A stretch of DNA of 64,000 bases from Mycobacterium sp. IS-1264 (GCF_001954195.1 NZ_MBES01000044.1:1-64000); one strand, 5' to 3'; counted from the stretch's first letter, positions 7,563 through 15,197 are shown. The notes: generated by a model from the sequence alone, not told the origin. Translations and numbers: made by a program.

Positions 7563-8465
7563 TTACCCGGTGGTCTCGCCGGTGCGGGTGACTTCGTAAC
7601 CGAGCAGGCGTTCGGCTTCTTCGATACCGCCCTGCAGGTCACCGACGGCGTTCATCTTCGACAGGTCCAGCCCGATGGTCACCAGCGTCAGGGCGATCTC
7701 GGAGGACAGGCCGGTGATGATCACGCTCGCGCCCATCAGCCCCGACGCGTCGACCGTCTGCACCAGGTGGTTCGCCACCGTGGAGTCGATGGTGGGCACA
7801 CCGGTGATGTCGATGACCACGACCTTCGCGCGGTTGGCGCGGATGGCCCGCAGCAGCTGTTCGGTGACCTGGCGGGCGCGCTGCGAATCCAGCACACCGA
7901 TGATCGGCAGAATCAGCAGCTGCTCGCGCACCTGCAGCACCGGCGTCGACAGCTCGCGGATCGCCTCCTGCTGCTGGCGAATGATGCGCTCGCGCTCCTG
8001 TACGAAGCTGACGCCCACGGTGTTGGCGATGCGGTTGGCCGCCGGCTCGTAGGCGTCCAGCACCCGGTTGAGCATCCCGAACTCGGTCTGGTACTTCTCG
8101 AACAGCGAGCGGGCCAGCACGTCACGCAGCAGCAGCACGATGCCGAGCACCTCGTCGGTCTCCACGCCTCGCGGGATGATGCGTTCCGAGAGGTCCCGCG
8201 CATAGGCCTGCAGCGCCTCGACGCTACCGGTCTCGAGCACCTCGACGTAGTTGTCGTAGACGGCCGTGGCTTCGGAGAACAGCTCCTCGGGCGTCATCGC
8301 GGTGAGCAACTGCGCCTCGGTGATCCTGCGGGCCCACTCCTCGCGCAAAACGGTCCGGTTCTGCCGCAAATGCTGGACCAGCTGCGGCAACAGACCCTCG
8401 CTGGAGACGCTGCCCGGCTGCGCGGCGGTGGCTGTGGTGGCGAAATCCGACGGCGAATCTGACAT
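7563..8465 (-). CDS. rsbR: RsbR-type stressosome sensor (globin-like N-domain plus STAS)
   Basis: The 300-residue protein has an N-terminal helical RsbR sensor domain (about 25-165) and a C-terminal STAS domain (about 175-290). Both threonine sites of the RsbR family are present: the linker 'AIRELSTPVLQV' and the STAS site 'ITGVPTIDSTVANH'. The ATG at 8465 is preceded by GGGAGG and is preferred over an in-frame TTG at 8477. It heads an operon rsbR-rsbS-rsbT-phosphatase-phosphatase/kinase, possibly extending to the iron enzyme, and is divergent from rsfB. The signal it senses cannot be told from the sequence. Confidence 0.88.
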   Translation of the reverse strand: MSDSPSDFATTATAAQPGSVSSEGLLPQLVQHLRQNRTVLREEWARRITEAQLLTAMTPEELFSEATAVYDNYVEVLETGSVEALQAYARDLSERIIPRGVETDEVLGIVLLLRDVLARSLFEKYQTEFGMLNRVLDAYEPAANRIANTVGVSFVQERERIIRQQQEAIRELSTPVLQVREQLLILPIIGVLDSQRARQVTEQLLRAIRANRAKVVVIDITGVPTIDSTVANHLVQTVDASGLMGASVIITGLSSEIALTLVTIGLDLSKMNAVGDLQGGIEEAERLLGYEVTRTGETTG

Positions 8466-8619
8466 CTGGCCTCCCAAGTGCCGCGTCGCGGTGCGCAGGT
8501 TCTATGGGGAGACTAGCCTGGACCGTCGCGGGGCAGGTGTCGAGGTCTTCTTCTTTCTCGCAGTTCGCAAAGCAGGCTACGCTTGCACCACACTCAAGGC
8601 CCAGGACGAAGGATCGCCA

Positions 8620-8988
8620 TTGTCAGCTCCTGATTCGATTACCACGTTGGTTGCGGACCACGATGGCGTGTCCGTGGTCAGTGTGAGCGGCGAAATCGAT
8701 TTGGTCACCGCTCCGGCCCTGGAACAAGCCATCACCGCGGTCGTCGCGGATGGTCCATCGGCGCTGGTCATCGATCTTTCGGCGGTGGAGTTCCTCGGCT
8801 CGGTGGGGCTGAAGATTCTCGCGGCGACCTACGAGAAACTCGGTAAGTCCACCGAGTTCGGGGTGGTCGCACGCGGGCCGGCGACCAGGCGGCCGATCCA
8901 CCTGACCGGCCTGGACAAGACCTTCCCGCTGTATCCGACGCTGGACGACGCGTTGACCGCGGTACGGGACGGCAAGCTCAACCACTAA
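8620..8988 (+). CDS. rsfB: Anti-anti-sigma factor RsfB (Rv3687c-like STAS protein)
   Basis: A 122-residue STAS protein, the same length as M. tuberculosis RsfB, with 'VSGEIDLVTAPALEQAI' and the phosphorylation loop 'IDLSAVEFLGSVGLKIL' (Ser near residue 61). RsfB binds the anti-sigma factor UsfX/RsbW and frees SigF; phosphorylation blocks this. The start is a TTG at 8620 with GAAGGA at 8608-8613; longer in-frame extensions upstream lack a ribosome-binding site. It is transcribed away from the stressosome operon, so sensing genes and a SigF switch protein sit side by side. Confidence 0.92.
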   Translation: MSAPDSITTLVADHDGVSVVSVSGEIDLVTAPALEQAITAVVADGPSALVIDLSAVEFLGSVGLKILAATYEKLGKSTEFGVVARGPATRRPIHLTGLDKTFPLYPTLDDALTAVRDGKLNH

Positions 8989-9147
8989 TCTCACCCCGGG
9001 CGTGTCGGGCCGCCTGGCCTGTGCGCGGCGCGTCGGGACGCCAGTTCCCCACTGGCACAAGGCATTCGGCTATTGGTCACTGTCCACCCGCTTGCGCGCG
9101 GCCGCGCTGCGACGGAAAGCCGCTCCACAAACGCGCCGGCTGGTGCG

Positions 9148-9660
9148 ATGATCACGGCCATGGATGTCGACCATCCGGAGCATGACCAGCACTGGGATCG
9201 CGAGGAACGCGGCGAAACCGAAATCCAACGGCTCGACCGCAATTGGAACAGCCTGCTGCAGGAGCTGCGGGTGGTGCAGACCGGGGTCCAGCTGCTGACC
9301 GGGTTCCTGCTCACGCTGCCCTTCCAGCAGCGCTTCGACATCCTCGGCGGGCACCTGCGGGTGGTCTACCTGGCGACGGTGGGATTTTCGGTGGGCGCGA
9401 CGGTATTGCTCATATCCCCGGTGGCCATGCACCGGATGCTGTTCCGGCGGCATCGATTGCAGGTGCTGGTCTCGGCGGCACACCGGTGCGCCTATGCCGG
9501 GCTTGTGTTGTTGGGTGCCGCACTGACCGGGGTGACCGTCATCATTTTCGCCGCGGTGGCCAATCGCAACGTGGGCTTCATCGCGGGAGCGTGCGCGCTT
9601 GTCATGTTCGCGTTTTTCTGGTGGGTGTTGCCGTTGGTGCTGCGCACCCGGGGGATGTAA
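9148..9660 (+). CDS. DUF6328 family integral membrane protein
   Basis: From the ATG at 9148 the protein has 170 residues. A charged N-terminal stretch ('ERGETEIQRLDRNWNSLLQELR') leads into four hydrophobic segments, matching the DUF6328 family: small actinobacterial membrane proteins of unknown function. ATG 9160 ('MDVDHPEH') is an alternative start; neither has an obvious ribosome-binding site. It stops 3 bases before the convergent HAD gene. Confidence 0.7.
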   Translation: MITAMDVDHPEHDQHWDREERGETEIQRLDRNWNSLLQELRVVQTGVQLLTGFLLTLPFQQRFDILGGHLRVVYLATVGFSVGATVLLISPVAMHRMLFRRHRLQVLVSAAHRCAYAGLVLLGAALTGVTVIIFAAVANRNVGFIAGACALVMFAFFWWVLPLVLRTRGM

Positions 9661-9663
9661 CCA

Positions 9664-10347
9664 TCAGCGGCTAGGCGCCAGCGCCGCGATGCGGGTGGAT
9701 TCCAGGTGATCGAGGAGATCCAGCGGGCCCGCGAAGATCGGTTCGGCCCCGGCGGCCTCGAGCTCGCCACGGGCGATGCCGCCGCTCAGCATCCCGATGC
9801 ACGGCAATCCCGCGCCCGCCGCGGCGTGGGCATCCCATACGGCATCCCCGACGAACACCGCCCGGTCGGCGTTTACGCCGGCCCGGTCCAGCGCGATCTT
9901 CACGATTCCCGGCTCGGGCTTGGCGGTGTCGACGTCGCGCGATGACGTCGTTTGGGCGATGACGTCGTCACAGCCGAGCGCCTTGCGCAGCAATTCGAGC
10001 TCGTCCTCCGGTGCCGAACTGGCCAGCACCACCTGCAGCCCCAGCCCGGCGACCCGGCGCAGCAACGCTTGCGCGCCCGGCAACGGCTGCAGTAGGGACG
10101 CCGTTTCGCGGTAGTAGCGGCTGTGTGCGTCGCTGAGCCTCTCCTGCACGTCGTCCGGGGCGTCGTCGGACAGCGTGCGCACCAACTTCGAGCCGTCCAT
10201 GCCGATGCAGCGGTGAATGTGCCAGGCCGCGACCGTGATGCCTTCGGCGTCGAAGGCGCGCTGCCAGGCGTAGACGTGCAGGTAGTTGGAGTCGACGAGG
10301 GTTCCGTCTATGTCGAACAGAACCGCGGGGGCGCGGGCGGGTGTCAT
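9664..10347 (-). CDS. HAD family hydrolase (phosphoglycolate phosphatase/beta-phosphoglucomutase type)
   Basis: A 227-residue HAD phosphatase with all four motifs: 'VLFDIDGTLVDS' (nucleophile and acid/base Asp), 'VVLASSAPEDE' (motif II Ser), 'DTAKPEPGIV' (motif III Lys) and 'FVGDAVWDAHAAAGAG' (motif IV). It has the four-helix type I cap between motifs I and II, as in sugar-phosphate and phosphoglycolate phosphatases. The physiological substrate is not evident. It is divergent from the UsfY-like gene, and the SigF-type box at 10393-10417 lies in the shared upstream region. Confidence 0.85.
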   Translation of the reverse strand: MTPARAPAVLFDIDGTLVDSNYLHVYAWQRAFDAEGITVAAWHIHRCIGMDGSKLVRTLSDDAPDDVQERLSDAHSRYYRETASLLQPLPGAQALLRRVAGLGLQVVLASSAPEDELELLRKALGCDDVIAQTTSSRDVDTAKPEPGIVKIALDRAGVNADRAVFVGDAVWDAHAAAGAGLPCIGMLSGGIARGELEAAGAEPIFAGPLDLLDHLESTRIAALAPSR

Positions 10348-10392
10348 CGCTGCGGCATACCCACCCGCGGGGCCACCGACACGGCCGAGGCC

Positions 10393-10417
10393 GTTTCGCC
10401 GCCGCGGCCGGCGGGTA
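10393..10417 (+). promoter_or_regulatory. SigF-type promoter of the UsfY-like gene
   Basis: GTTT at 10393-10396 and GGGTA at 10413-10417 are 16 bases apart, fitting the SigF consensus apart from its first base. The transcript would start about 45 bases before the ATG at 10472. Since usfY itself belongs to the usfY-usfX-sigF operon, the motif and the gene identity support each other. Confidence 0.6.
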
Positions 10418-10471
10418 GACCTACGAATTCGAGGAAACGAGCTTGGTAGGCAAGCCTTTTCACTAGGAGCA

Positions 10472-10783
10472 ATGGTGGATGATTCCCGGCACGACCCGGT
10501 TGATCATGCCCGTACCACCCGTCAGCACGCCGGCGAATCCATGAAGAACGGCGCCAATGCGCCCGGCTTGGCCGGGGTGGCGATCGCGGTGGTCGCCCTT
10601 ATTGTGGGCCTGTTCGCGCTGGCTACCGGTCATGCGGCCGCCGGGTGTGTGGCGGTGATCCTGGCGGCCGCGTGCGCCGCGGCCGGCGCCGGCTGGCTGG
10701 CATACACCCACCGCCGGGTCCGGCGGTCCGAAGTGCGGCAATGGGCGGCCGCGGACGCCGACGCGCCCCCGCCCAGCAGCTGA
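10472..10783 (+). CDS. UsfY-like small membrane protein
   Basis: The 103-residue protein begins 'MVDDSRHDPVDHARTTRQHAGES'. This resembles the N terminus of UsfY (first gene of the usfY-usfX-sigF operon), which reads HDPVDHxRTTRxxAGES as I remember it. Two hydrophobic segments (about 35-78) follow, then a basic tail. The ATG at 10472 has AGGAG at 10465-10469. The function of UsfY proteins is unknown, but they are SigF-controlled stress genes, and a SigF-type promoter lies upstream here too. The usfY identity rests on memory of the family, not on a search. Confidence 0.7.
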   Translation: MVDDSRHDPVDHARTTRQHAGESMKNGANAPGLAGVAIAVVALIVGLFALATGHAAAGCVAVILAAACAAAGAGWLAYTHRRVRRSEVRQWAAADADAPPPSS

Positions 10784-10785
10784 CA

Positions 10786-10812
10786 GGTGTGAACCACCCC
10801 CTAACGGGGTAT
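10786..10812 (+). promoter_or_regulatory. Weak SigF-like promoter before the DUF4193 gene
   Basis: GGTGT at 10786-10790 and GGGTAT at 10807-10812 lie 16 bases apart: one mismatch in the -35 (GGTTT) and an intact -10. It lies 65 bases before the DUF4193 start. It is weaker than the three other SigF-type boxes in this region. Confidence 0.35.
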
Positions 10813-10876
10813 CGCCTGAGCCACGGGTGAGTACAGACAAGTGCGCCAACCCGGTCCTCCTCCGAAAGGAGCACCC

Positions 10877-11179
10877 ATGGCGACCGCAAGCGATTACGAC
10901 GCTCGTCGCGTGTCCGACGTCGAGGCCCCGGACCGCTCGGGCCTGCGCGAACTGACAACCACGCTGTCCCCGTCGTCCACGGCCATCGTGGACGACGACC
11001 CCAACGACATGCCGTTCTTCGAGCTGCCCGGTGCGGACCTGTCCGGTGAAGAACTCTCGGTGACGGTAATTCCGCAGCGCGCCGACGAGTTCACCTGCTC
11101 GAGCTGTTTTCTGGTGCAGCACCGCAGCCGGATGCACACCTCGAGTTCCGGGCTGCCGGTCTGCACCGACTGCGCGTAG
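10877..11179 (+). CDS. DUF4193 family zinc-ribbon-like protein
   Basis: A 100-residue acidic protein with the DUF4193 core 'FELPGADLSGEELSVTVIPQ' followed by 'EFTCSSCFLVQHRS' and a closing 'VCTDCA'. The two CxxC pairs suggest a bound zinc. This is a paralogue of a protein widespread in actinobacteria; its function is unknown. AAAGGAG ends 6 bases before the ATG at 10877. It is more divergent from the usual family N terminus than the housekeeping copy generally is. Confidence 0.75.
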   Translation: MATASDYDARRVSDVEAPDRSGLRELTTTLSPSSTAIVDDDPNDMPFFELPGADLSGEELSVTVIPQRADEFTCSSCFLVQHRSRMHTSSSGLPVCTDCA

Positions 11180-11214
11180 CCCCGCCCCGGCGATCGCTGC
11201 AATAAAATCGGGAT

Positions 11215-11595
11215 ATGGACGGCACTTTGGCGTTCGACGGCCGGTGTGGGATGTGCACCCTTGCCGTCAACCGAATCGCCCGGCTGGACCGGACGGGCCG
11301 GTTGCGCATCGAGCCGTGGCAGTCCCCGGAAGTGGCCGCGCGGGTGGGGGTGCCCGATGACCGGTTGACGGCGTCGGCGTGGTGGCTGGACTCGTCCGGC
11401 GCGGTGTTCGCCGGCGCCCACGCGATGAACGCGGCCCTTTCCGCGGCGCTCGGCACGCGACTGCCGTTGTGGATCTACCGAATCCCCGGCATCGGCGCGC
11501 TGCAGGAGGTCGTCTACCGCTGGGTGGCGGCACACCGATATCGCTTTCGCGGTGTGACACCGCTCTGCGAGGCCGACCCGAAGCGGTGCGCGTAG
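11215..11595 (+). CDS. DCC family thiol-disulfide oxidoreductase-like protein (DUF393)
   Basis: The 126-residue protein starts 'MDGTLAFDGRCGMCTLAVNRI'; the DGxCxxC motif near residues 9-14 is the signature of the DCC family, predicted thioredoxin-fold redox proteins. Its partner is unknown. TAAAAT at 11203-11208 would serve as a -10 box with transcription starting at or next to the ATG at 11215, so the mRNA is probably leaderless. Confidence 0.8.
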   Translation: MDGTLAFDGRCGMCTLAVNRIARLDRTGRLRIEPWQSPEVAARVGVPDDRLTASAWWLDSSGAVFAGAHAMNAALSAALGTRLPLWIYRIPGIGALQEVVYRWVAAHRYRFRGVTPLCEADPKRCA

Positions 11596-11652
11596 CAGCG
11601 GGACGCGTCTCGCCTACGCCGAATTGTCGTAGCCGTCGGCTAGCTTCTCCTC

Positions 11653-12222
11653 ATGGAGAAGATGCTCGGGTCGCTCCTCGTGTTCGGGTTCGCTCTCCCT
11701 TGGTATTTCACTTCGAAGGGCACCGGCAGCGTGCCGGCCGGATTCCTGGCCGGTCTCGGCGGCCTCGTCGTGACGGTGCTTGTCCTGCTGTGGCTTTCGG
11801 CTCAGCGGGACCGCTTCCGAGTCGGATTGCAGCGCAGGCGTGACGTCAAACGCGCGGCGTCGGAAATGGCGGCCGTCGACCAGATGTCGGGTGTCGAGTT
11901 CGAGGAATTCGTTGCGGCACAACTGCGTACGAGAGGTTGGGGTGTCACGCACACCGCCAGCACCGGCGACTACGGGGTGGACCTGATCGCCAGGAAAGGC
12001 GGCACCCGCATGGCGGTCCAATGCAAGAGGCTGGCACGCGACGTCGGCGTCGCGGCCGTGCAGCAAGTCGTTGCCGGGGCGCGGCAGCACGGCTGCGCTC
12101 AAGCGGTCGTGGTCACGAATCAAGCATTCACAAAAGCGGCTCGCCGGCTGGCGACCACCCATCGCTGCCGCCTCGTCGGGCGGGAGCAATTGCAGATCTG
12201 GGCAGGCGCACCACTGACCTAG
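11653..12222 (+). CDS. Membrane-anchored Mrr-type restriction endonuclease-like protein
   Basis: This 189-residue protein has two N-terminal hydrophobic segments (about 5-20 and 28-48), a basic linker and a Mrr_cat nuclease domain. The nuclease core is visible as 'FEEFVAAQLRTRGW', 'GDYGVDLIARKG' and 'MAVQCKRLA', giving the D-x(n)-QxK catalytic set, followed by 'AVVVTNQAFTKAAR'. Mrr enzymes cut modified DNA; membrane-bound versions have no settled role and may act in DNA uptake or defence. A TAGCTT box at 11641-11646 suggests leaderless transcription from the ATG at 11653. Confidence 0.8.
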   Translation: MEKMLGSLLVFGFALPWYFTSKGTGSVPAGFLAGLGGLVVTVLVLLWLSAQRDRFRVGLQRRRDVKRAASEMAAVDQMSGVEFEEFVAAQLRTRGWGVTHTASTGDYGVDLIARKGGTRMAVQCKRLARDVGVAAVQQVVAGARQHGCAQAVVVTNQAFTKAARRLATTHRCRLVGREQLQIWAGAPLT

Positions 12223-12234
12223 GCGCGCGCGCAT

Positions 12235-13248
12235 TCACTTCATCGTTGCGAGATTGTGCCAAAAGCTTTTTAGGCTGTCCGTGCCGCCGAAGAGTGTGGT
12301 GAAGTTCGTGGAGTCGACGAGAACGACGTCGCCGGCCCGCGCACCGGACGGCGGCATCCAAATCAGCGCATTGAACTCGGTGTTGCCGGCCTCGGTGAAT
12401 GGATGAGGTCGCGTCGGGTCGACCCGTTGCCTACCGAGCACGCGGAGGGAATCGCTTTCCGGAGCGGTCAGCTCGTAGTGGGGCAGATGCGGGTGAAAGT
12501 TGAAGGTCGTCACGTTGTCGAGCAGGCGTGGGGCGTCGAGATCGCGAATGCCGGTGAGCGGTGCGATCTCATTGGTTCCTTCCGTGACCGCGGGGCGAAG
12601 GCCCCATGTGTTGTGAACGGGAATGTCGAGTGCCGTCATGAGTGAACGGGTGTAGGCGGTGAACCGCTGTTGTCGTGGCACCAAGGGATCGCCGTGGTGC
12701 AGGTACTCGGTCTGCCGCTGGGCCATGTCATCGGTGAATCCGACGTCGTGGTGGGGCGCCAGCAGCAGGCATGTTCCCTCTCTTTTCAGCCACTCCCGGA
12801 TGGCGGCGACTTCTTCGGCCGCTGCCACTTCTTCGCACGCCAAGTGGTCGAGCCCGAAGACCATCAGCGTGTCGGTGTCGGCCAAGATCCGTTCGTCGAT
12901 CACTAGCTTGTAGCCCGCTTGGTCGACGCGTTGGAACACCGCGACCGGATGGCCGGTCGCTTCACCGGCCAACTCCTGGAAGGCGATCGTGGACCGGTGA
13001 AACAGCTCCAAGGTACCGGCGATGCCTTGCAGGAAGTTGGCATCGTCCCAGCCCGGCGTCTCATACTGCGGCCATGCTGCCCTGCGGACCTCGGTCATCG
13101 TGGAGAAGCGGTTGTCCAATGCTTCCAGGTTGCGTTGGGACTCCCATGGATAGCTCCAAGTCCAATAGATGCTGATGCGCCGTCCGCCAACGTGCGGGCG
13201 CGGCAGGTGAGTTTGGTTATACGTGCGTGCGGCGGGCAGTGTGCTCAT
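12235..13248 (-). CDS. Unknown protein in DyP-peroxidase cassette (possible Rossmann/GATase-like fold)
   Basis: I do not recognise this 337-residue protein as a named family. It opens with 'RISIYWTWSYPWESQRN'. The stretch 'DTDTLMVFGLDHL', then 'REWLKREGTCLLLAPHHDVG', resembles a beta-strand/turn/helix layout of flavodoxin- or glutamine-amidotransferase-like (ThuA/DUF4159) folds, in which a 'golden' strand precedes a lid region. There is no signal peptide and no membrane segment. It starts 15 bases after the DyP peroxidase gene ends and is therefore the last gene of a three-gene operon. Its neighbours suggest a role with a haem peroxidase. Confidence 0.65.
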   Translation of the reverse strand: MSTLPAARTYNQTHLPRPHVGGRRISIYWTWSYPWESQRNLEALDNRFSTMTEVRRAAWPQYETPGWDDANFLQGIAGTLELFHRSTIAFQELAGEATGHPVAVFQRVDQAGYKLVIDERILADTDTLMVFGLDHLACEEVAAAEEVAAIREWLKREGTCLLLAPHHDVGFTDDMAQRQTEYLHHGDPLVPRQQRFTAYTRSLMTALDIPVHNTWGLRPAVTEGTNEIAPLTGIRDLDAPRLLDNVTTFNFHPHLPHYELTAPESDSLRVLGRQRVDPTRPHPFTEAGNTEFNALIWMPPSGARAGDVVLVDSTNFTTLFGGTDSLKSFWHNLATMK

Positions 13249-13263
13249 GATCGTCCTTGGTGC

Positions 13264-14580
13264 TCAGTCGAGATTCGCGAGATAACGCATCGCTTTGATG
13301 CCCGGAAGAAAGAAGTAAGCCCCGCCGGACAGGGTTGTGAACGCCGGCAGACCCTTGAGCACGCGGCGGATCGGTCGCTTGGGTATCTTGAATTCCATTG
13401 TGCCGTCTTGTGTTCCGCAGATCGGATCGTGTTCGTTGCCGAGCTCGTGGAACGTGCGGTCGTTGATCCAGACGTTCTGGGCGAATTCGAACTGCCGGAT
13501 CAAACTGGCGCAGATGATGAAGGCGGCGATGCCGCGATCGGCCCCGTCGTCGGGAGCGTCCTCCGGGAGCGCCGGCCCGTAAGTGGCCCCCCGGCGAATC
13601 ATTCGTCGCCGGTTCATGTTGTGGGCGGTATCACGCGGGTTGAGTCGTCTCGCGTGAGCGCCCAAGGGACACGCATATCCGTGCGGATCCATCTCCTTGT
13701 AGTTGAAGTCGTTGTTGCGCATGGCATCCGCACCCAGCTCGGGATCGTCCCGTTCAGGCGCTAGGACCAAAGGAGCGCCGCTACGCCAGCGGCCCATGAA
13801 CTTCGCGGCCAATAACTCCTCTTCGTCGGGCGTACGGGCGTTCGAGCGGATGTAGCTGCGGAACAGCCCGACATGCTCTTGCAGCCGTCGATACGCCGCG
13901 TAGGTGCCGTTACGCGAGAGCACTTCTGGCCGCGGCAAATTGGCTACGGGGCCGAGCTCATCGGGATAACCGAGGACAAACTCCCCCGCCTTCAGCGGTG
14001 CACCGGAGCCGGGCGTGGGTTCCTCACCCGATCCTTCGATCACGGGCTGCGACAGCCGATCTCGAAAACCGAAATGATCGTGTGCGTAGTTAAACGGTGG
14101 GGTTGCGTTCAAATCCAGATACGACAATCGCCGCACGCCTTCGCACCGGCGCACCAAGTCGTCGTGAGCTTTGGTGGCGCGGTCGTGCTCACTGTCGTCT
14201 CGCGCGAACAGGATGGCAATCGCGTGCAGCTCATCGCCGGCCAATCCGCCGATCCAGTTGTCGGGGTGGTTGCGCCCGGCGTCACCGAGAATGTCCGCCC
14301 TGGCGGCCATCCCTTGGCGGAACTCCTCCGGAAAGCTCGCGAGCGAATCCTCGGCCACGCCCAGCGCCCGCAGCCCGTTCCAGGTGAAACCCAGGGTGAC
14401 CCAACGCGAGGTATCGTCGATCGTTTCTCGCACCGATGCGGCGGACTGGACCACATCGACCAGTTCAGAAAGCCACGCCCGGCCGGCGGCGGGTTCGTCG
14501 AACGACATGAATTCGTAGCGCCCGGTCATCGCCGGGGTACGCGTCAGCAGGATGTGCTGTATGTCGTCGAGCTCGAGCAT
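13264..14580 (-). CDS. DyP-type haem peroxidase
   Basis: A 438-residue DyP-type peroxidase. The distal motif reads 'HFGFRDRLSQPVIEG', so the catalytic Asp is kept but the final Gly of GxxDG is Arg. The C-terminal half carries 'CPLGAHARRLNPRD' (proximal haem His) and 'RRRMIRRGATYGP' (distal Arg region). DyP enzymes oxidise dyes, phenolics and other electron donors with peroxide; the natural substrate here is unknown. No encapsulin-targeting tail or Tat signal is visible, so it is probably cytoplasmic. It is flanked on the same strand by two unknown proteins 3 and 15 bases away. Confidence 0.88.
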   Translation of the reverse strand: MLELDDIQHILLTRTPAMTGRYEFMSFDEPAAGRAWLSELVDVVQSAASVRETIDDTSRWVTLGFTWNGLRALGVAEDSLASFPEEFRQGMAARADILGDAGRNHPDNWIGGLAGDELHAIAILFARDDSEHDRATKAHDDLVRRCEGVRRLSYLDLNATPPFNYAHDHFGFRDRLSQPVIEGSGEEPTPGSGAPLKAGEFVLGYPDELGPVANLPRPEVLSRNGTYAAYRRLQEHVGLFRSYIRSNARTPDEEELLAAKFMGRWRSGAPLVLAPERDDPELGADAMRNNDFNYKEMDPHGYACPLGAHARRLNPRDTAHNMNRRRMIRRGATYGPALPEDAPDDGADRGIAAFIICASLIRQFEFAQNVWINDRTFHELGNEHDPICGTQDGTMEFKIPKRPIRRVLKGLPAFTTLSGGAYFFLPGIKAMRYLANLD

Positions 14581-14583
14581 CTG

Positions 14584-15138
14584 CTACTGCATTTGGTCCA
14601 GCATGGTTTGGAACGCGGCCTTCAGCCGCAGCGCCTTCTTGATCTCGTCGGCGGTGACGTAGGGATATTCGCCGTACTCCAAAAAGCTCGGGAACTGGTG
14701 CTCTCGGACGAACCGGATGAACGCCTCAGGGTTCTCCTTCCAGTCTTCGGGGAAGCCCTCCAAGTTCGTGAACACCGTCGTGATTCCGGTCTGACTGAAC
14801 AGCTGCACCGCATCCTCGGTGTATTTGTCGAAGTCCGTGTCGAAGATGCCCTGGTACTGGAAGTGCAGCCCCGACCCCACATCGAAGAGCACCCAGCGCA
14901 GATAATGCAGCCGCAGGGGAGCGAGCACATCGGGACTTGCCTTGATGGCTTCTTCGATCTGCTTGCCATACGCACGGACCGCCTCTTCCCGTCCCTCCTT
15001 GACCTTCGCGATGATCGAAAAGCCGTAACACGCCGGCGTTCGAGGATAAACCGGCCCGTATCGACCCCGCTCGAGCTCGAAGTAGCCGTCCTTCGGGATG
15101 GCCACCGCCGCAGGCTTGCTCCACTCGTATTCCGCCAT
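14584..15138 (-). CDS. Unknown protein in DyP-peroxidase cassette (ferredoxin-like fold suspected)
   Basis: A 184-residue soluble protein from the ATG at 15138, which is preceded by GGAG at a 5-base spacing. 'ACYGFSIIAKVKEGREEAV' and 'LHYLRWVLFD' followed by 'LHFQYQGIFDTDFDKY' look like the beta-alpha-beta pieces of a dimeric alpha/beta-barrel, the fold also used by DyP and chlorite dismutase proteins; no haem ligand stands out. It is the promoter-proximal gene of the cassette and ends 3 bases before the peroxidase start. Function unknown. Confidence 0.7.
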   Translation of the reverse strand: MAEYEWSKPAAVAIPKDGYFELERGRYGPVYPRTPACYGFSIIAKVKEGREEAVRAYGKQIEEAIKASPDVLAPLRLHYLRWVLFDVGSGLHFQYQGIFDTDFDKYTEDAVQLFSQTGITTVFTNLEGFPEDWKENPEAFIRFVREHQFPSFLEYGEYPYVTADEIKKALRLKAAFQTMLDQMQ

Positions 15139-15169
15139 CGCCACTCCAAATTTTGTGCCGGTGTGCCGG

Positions 15170-15197
15170 ACGCTAGCACTTGATCTCGCAGGTGCAA
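15170..15197 (-). promoter_or_regulatory. Promoter of the DyP-peroxidase cassette
   Basis: On the minus strand TTGCAC (15197-15192) and TAGCGT (15175-15170) are separated by 16 bases, a good SigA-type promoter. The start of transcription would fall near 15163, giving a leader of about 25 bases before the ATG at 15138. Confidence 0.5.

Noticed and set aside
13873..15183. 436-residue open frame antisense to the DyP peroxidase and its partner
   Set aside because: The minus-strand genes have DyP motifs, a ribosome-binding site and a promoter; the plus-strand frame has none.
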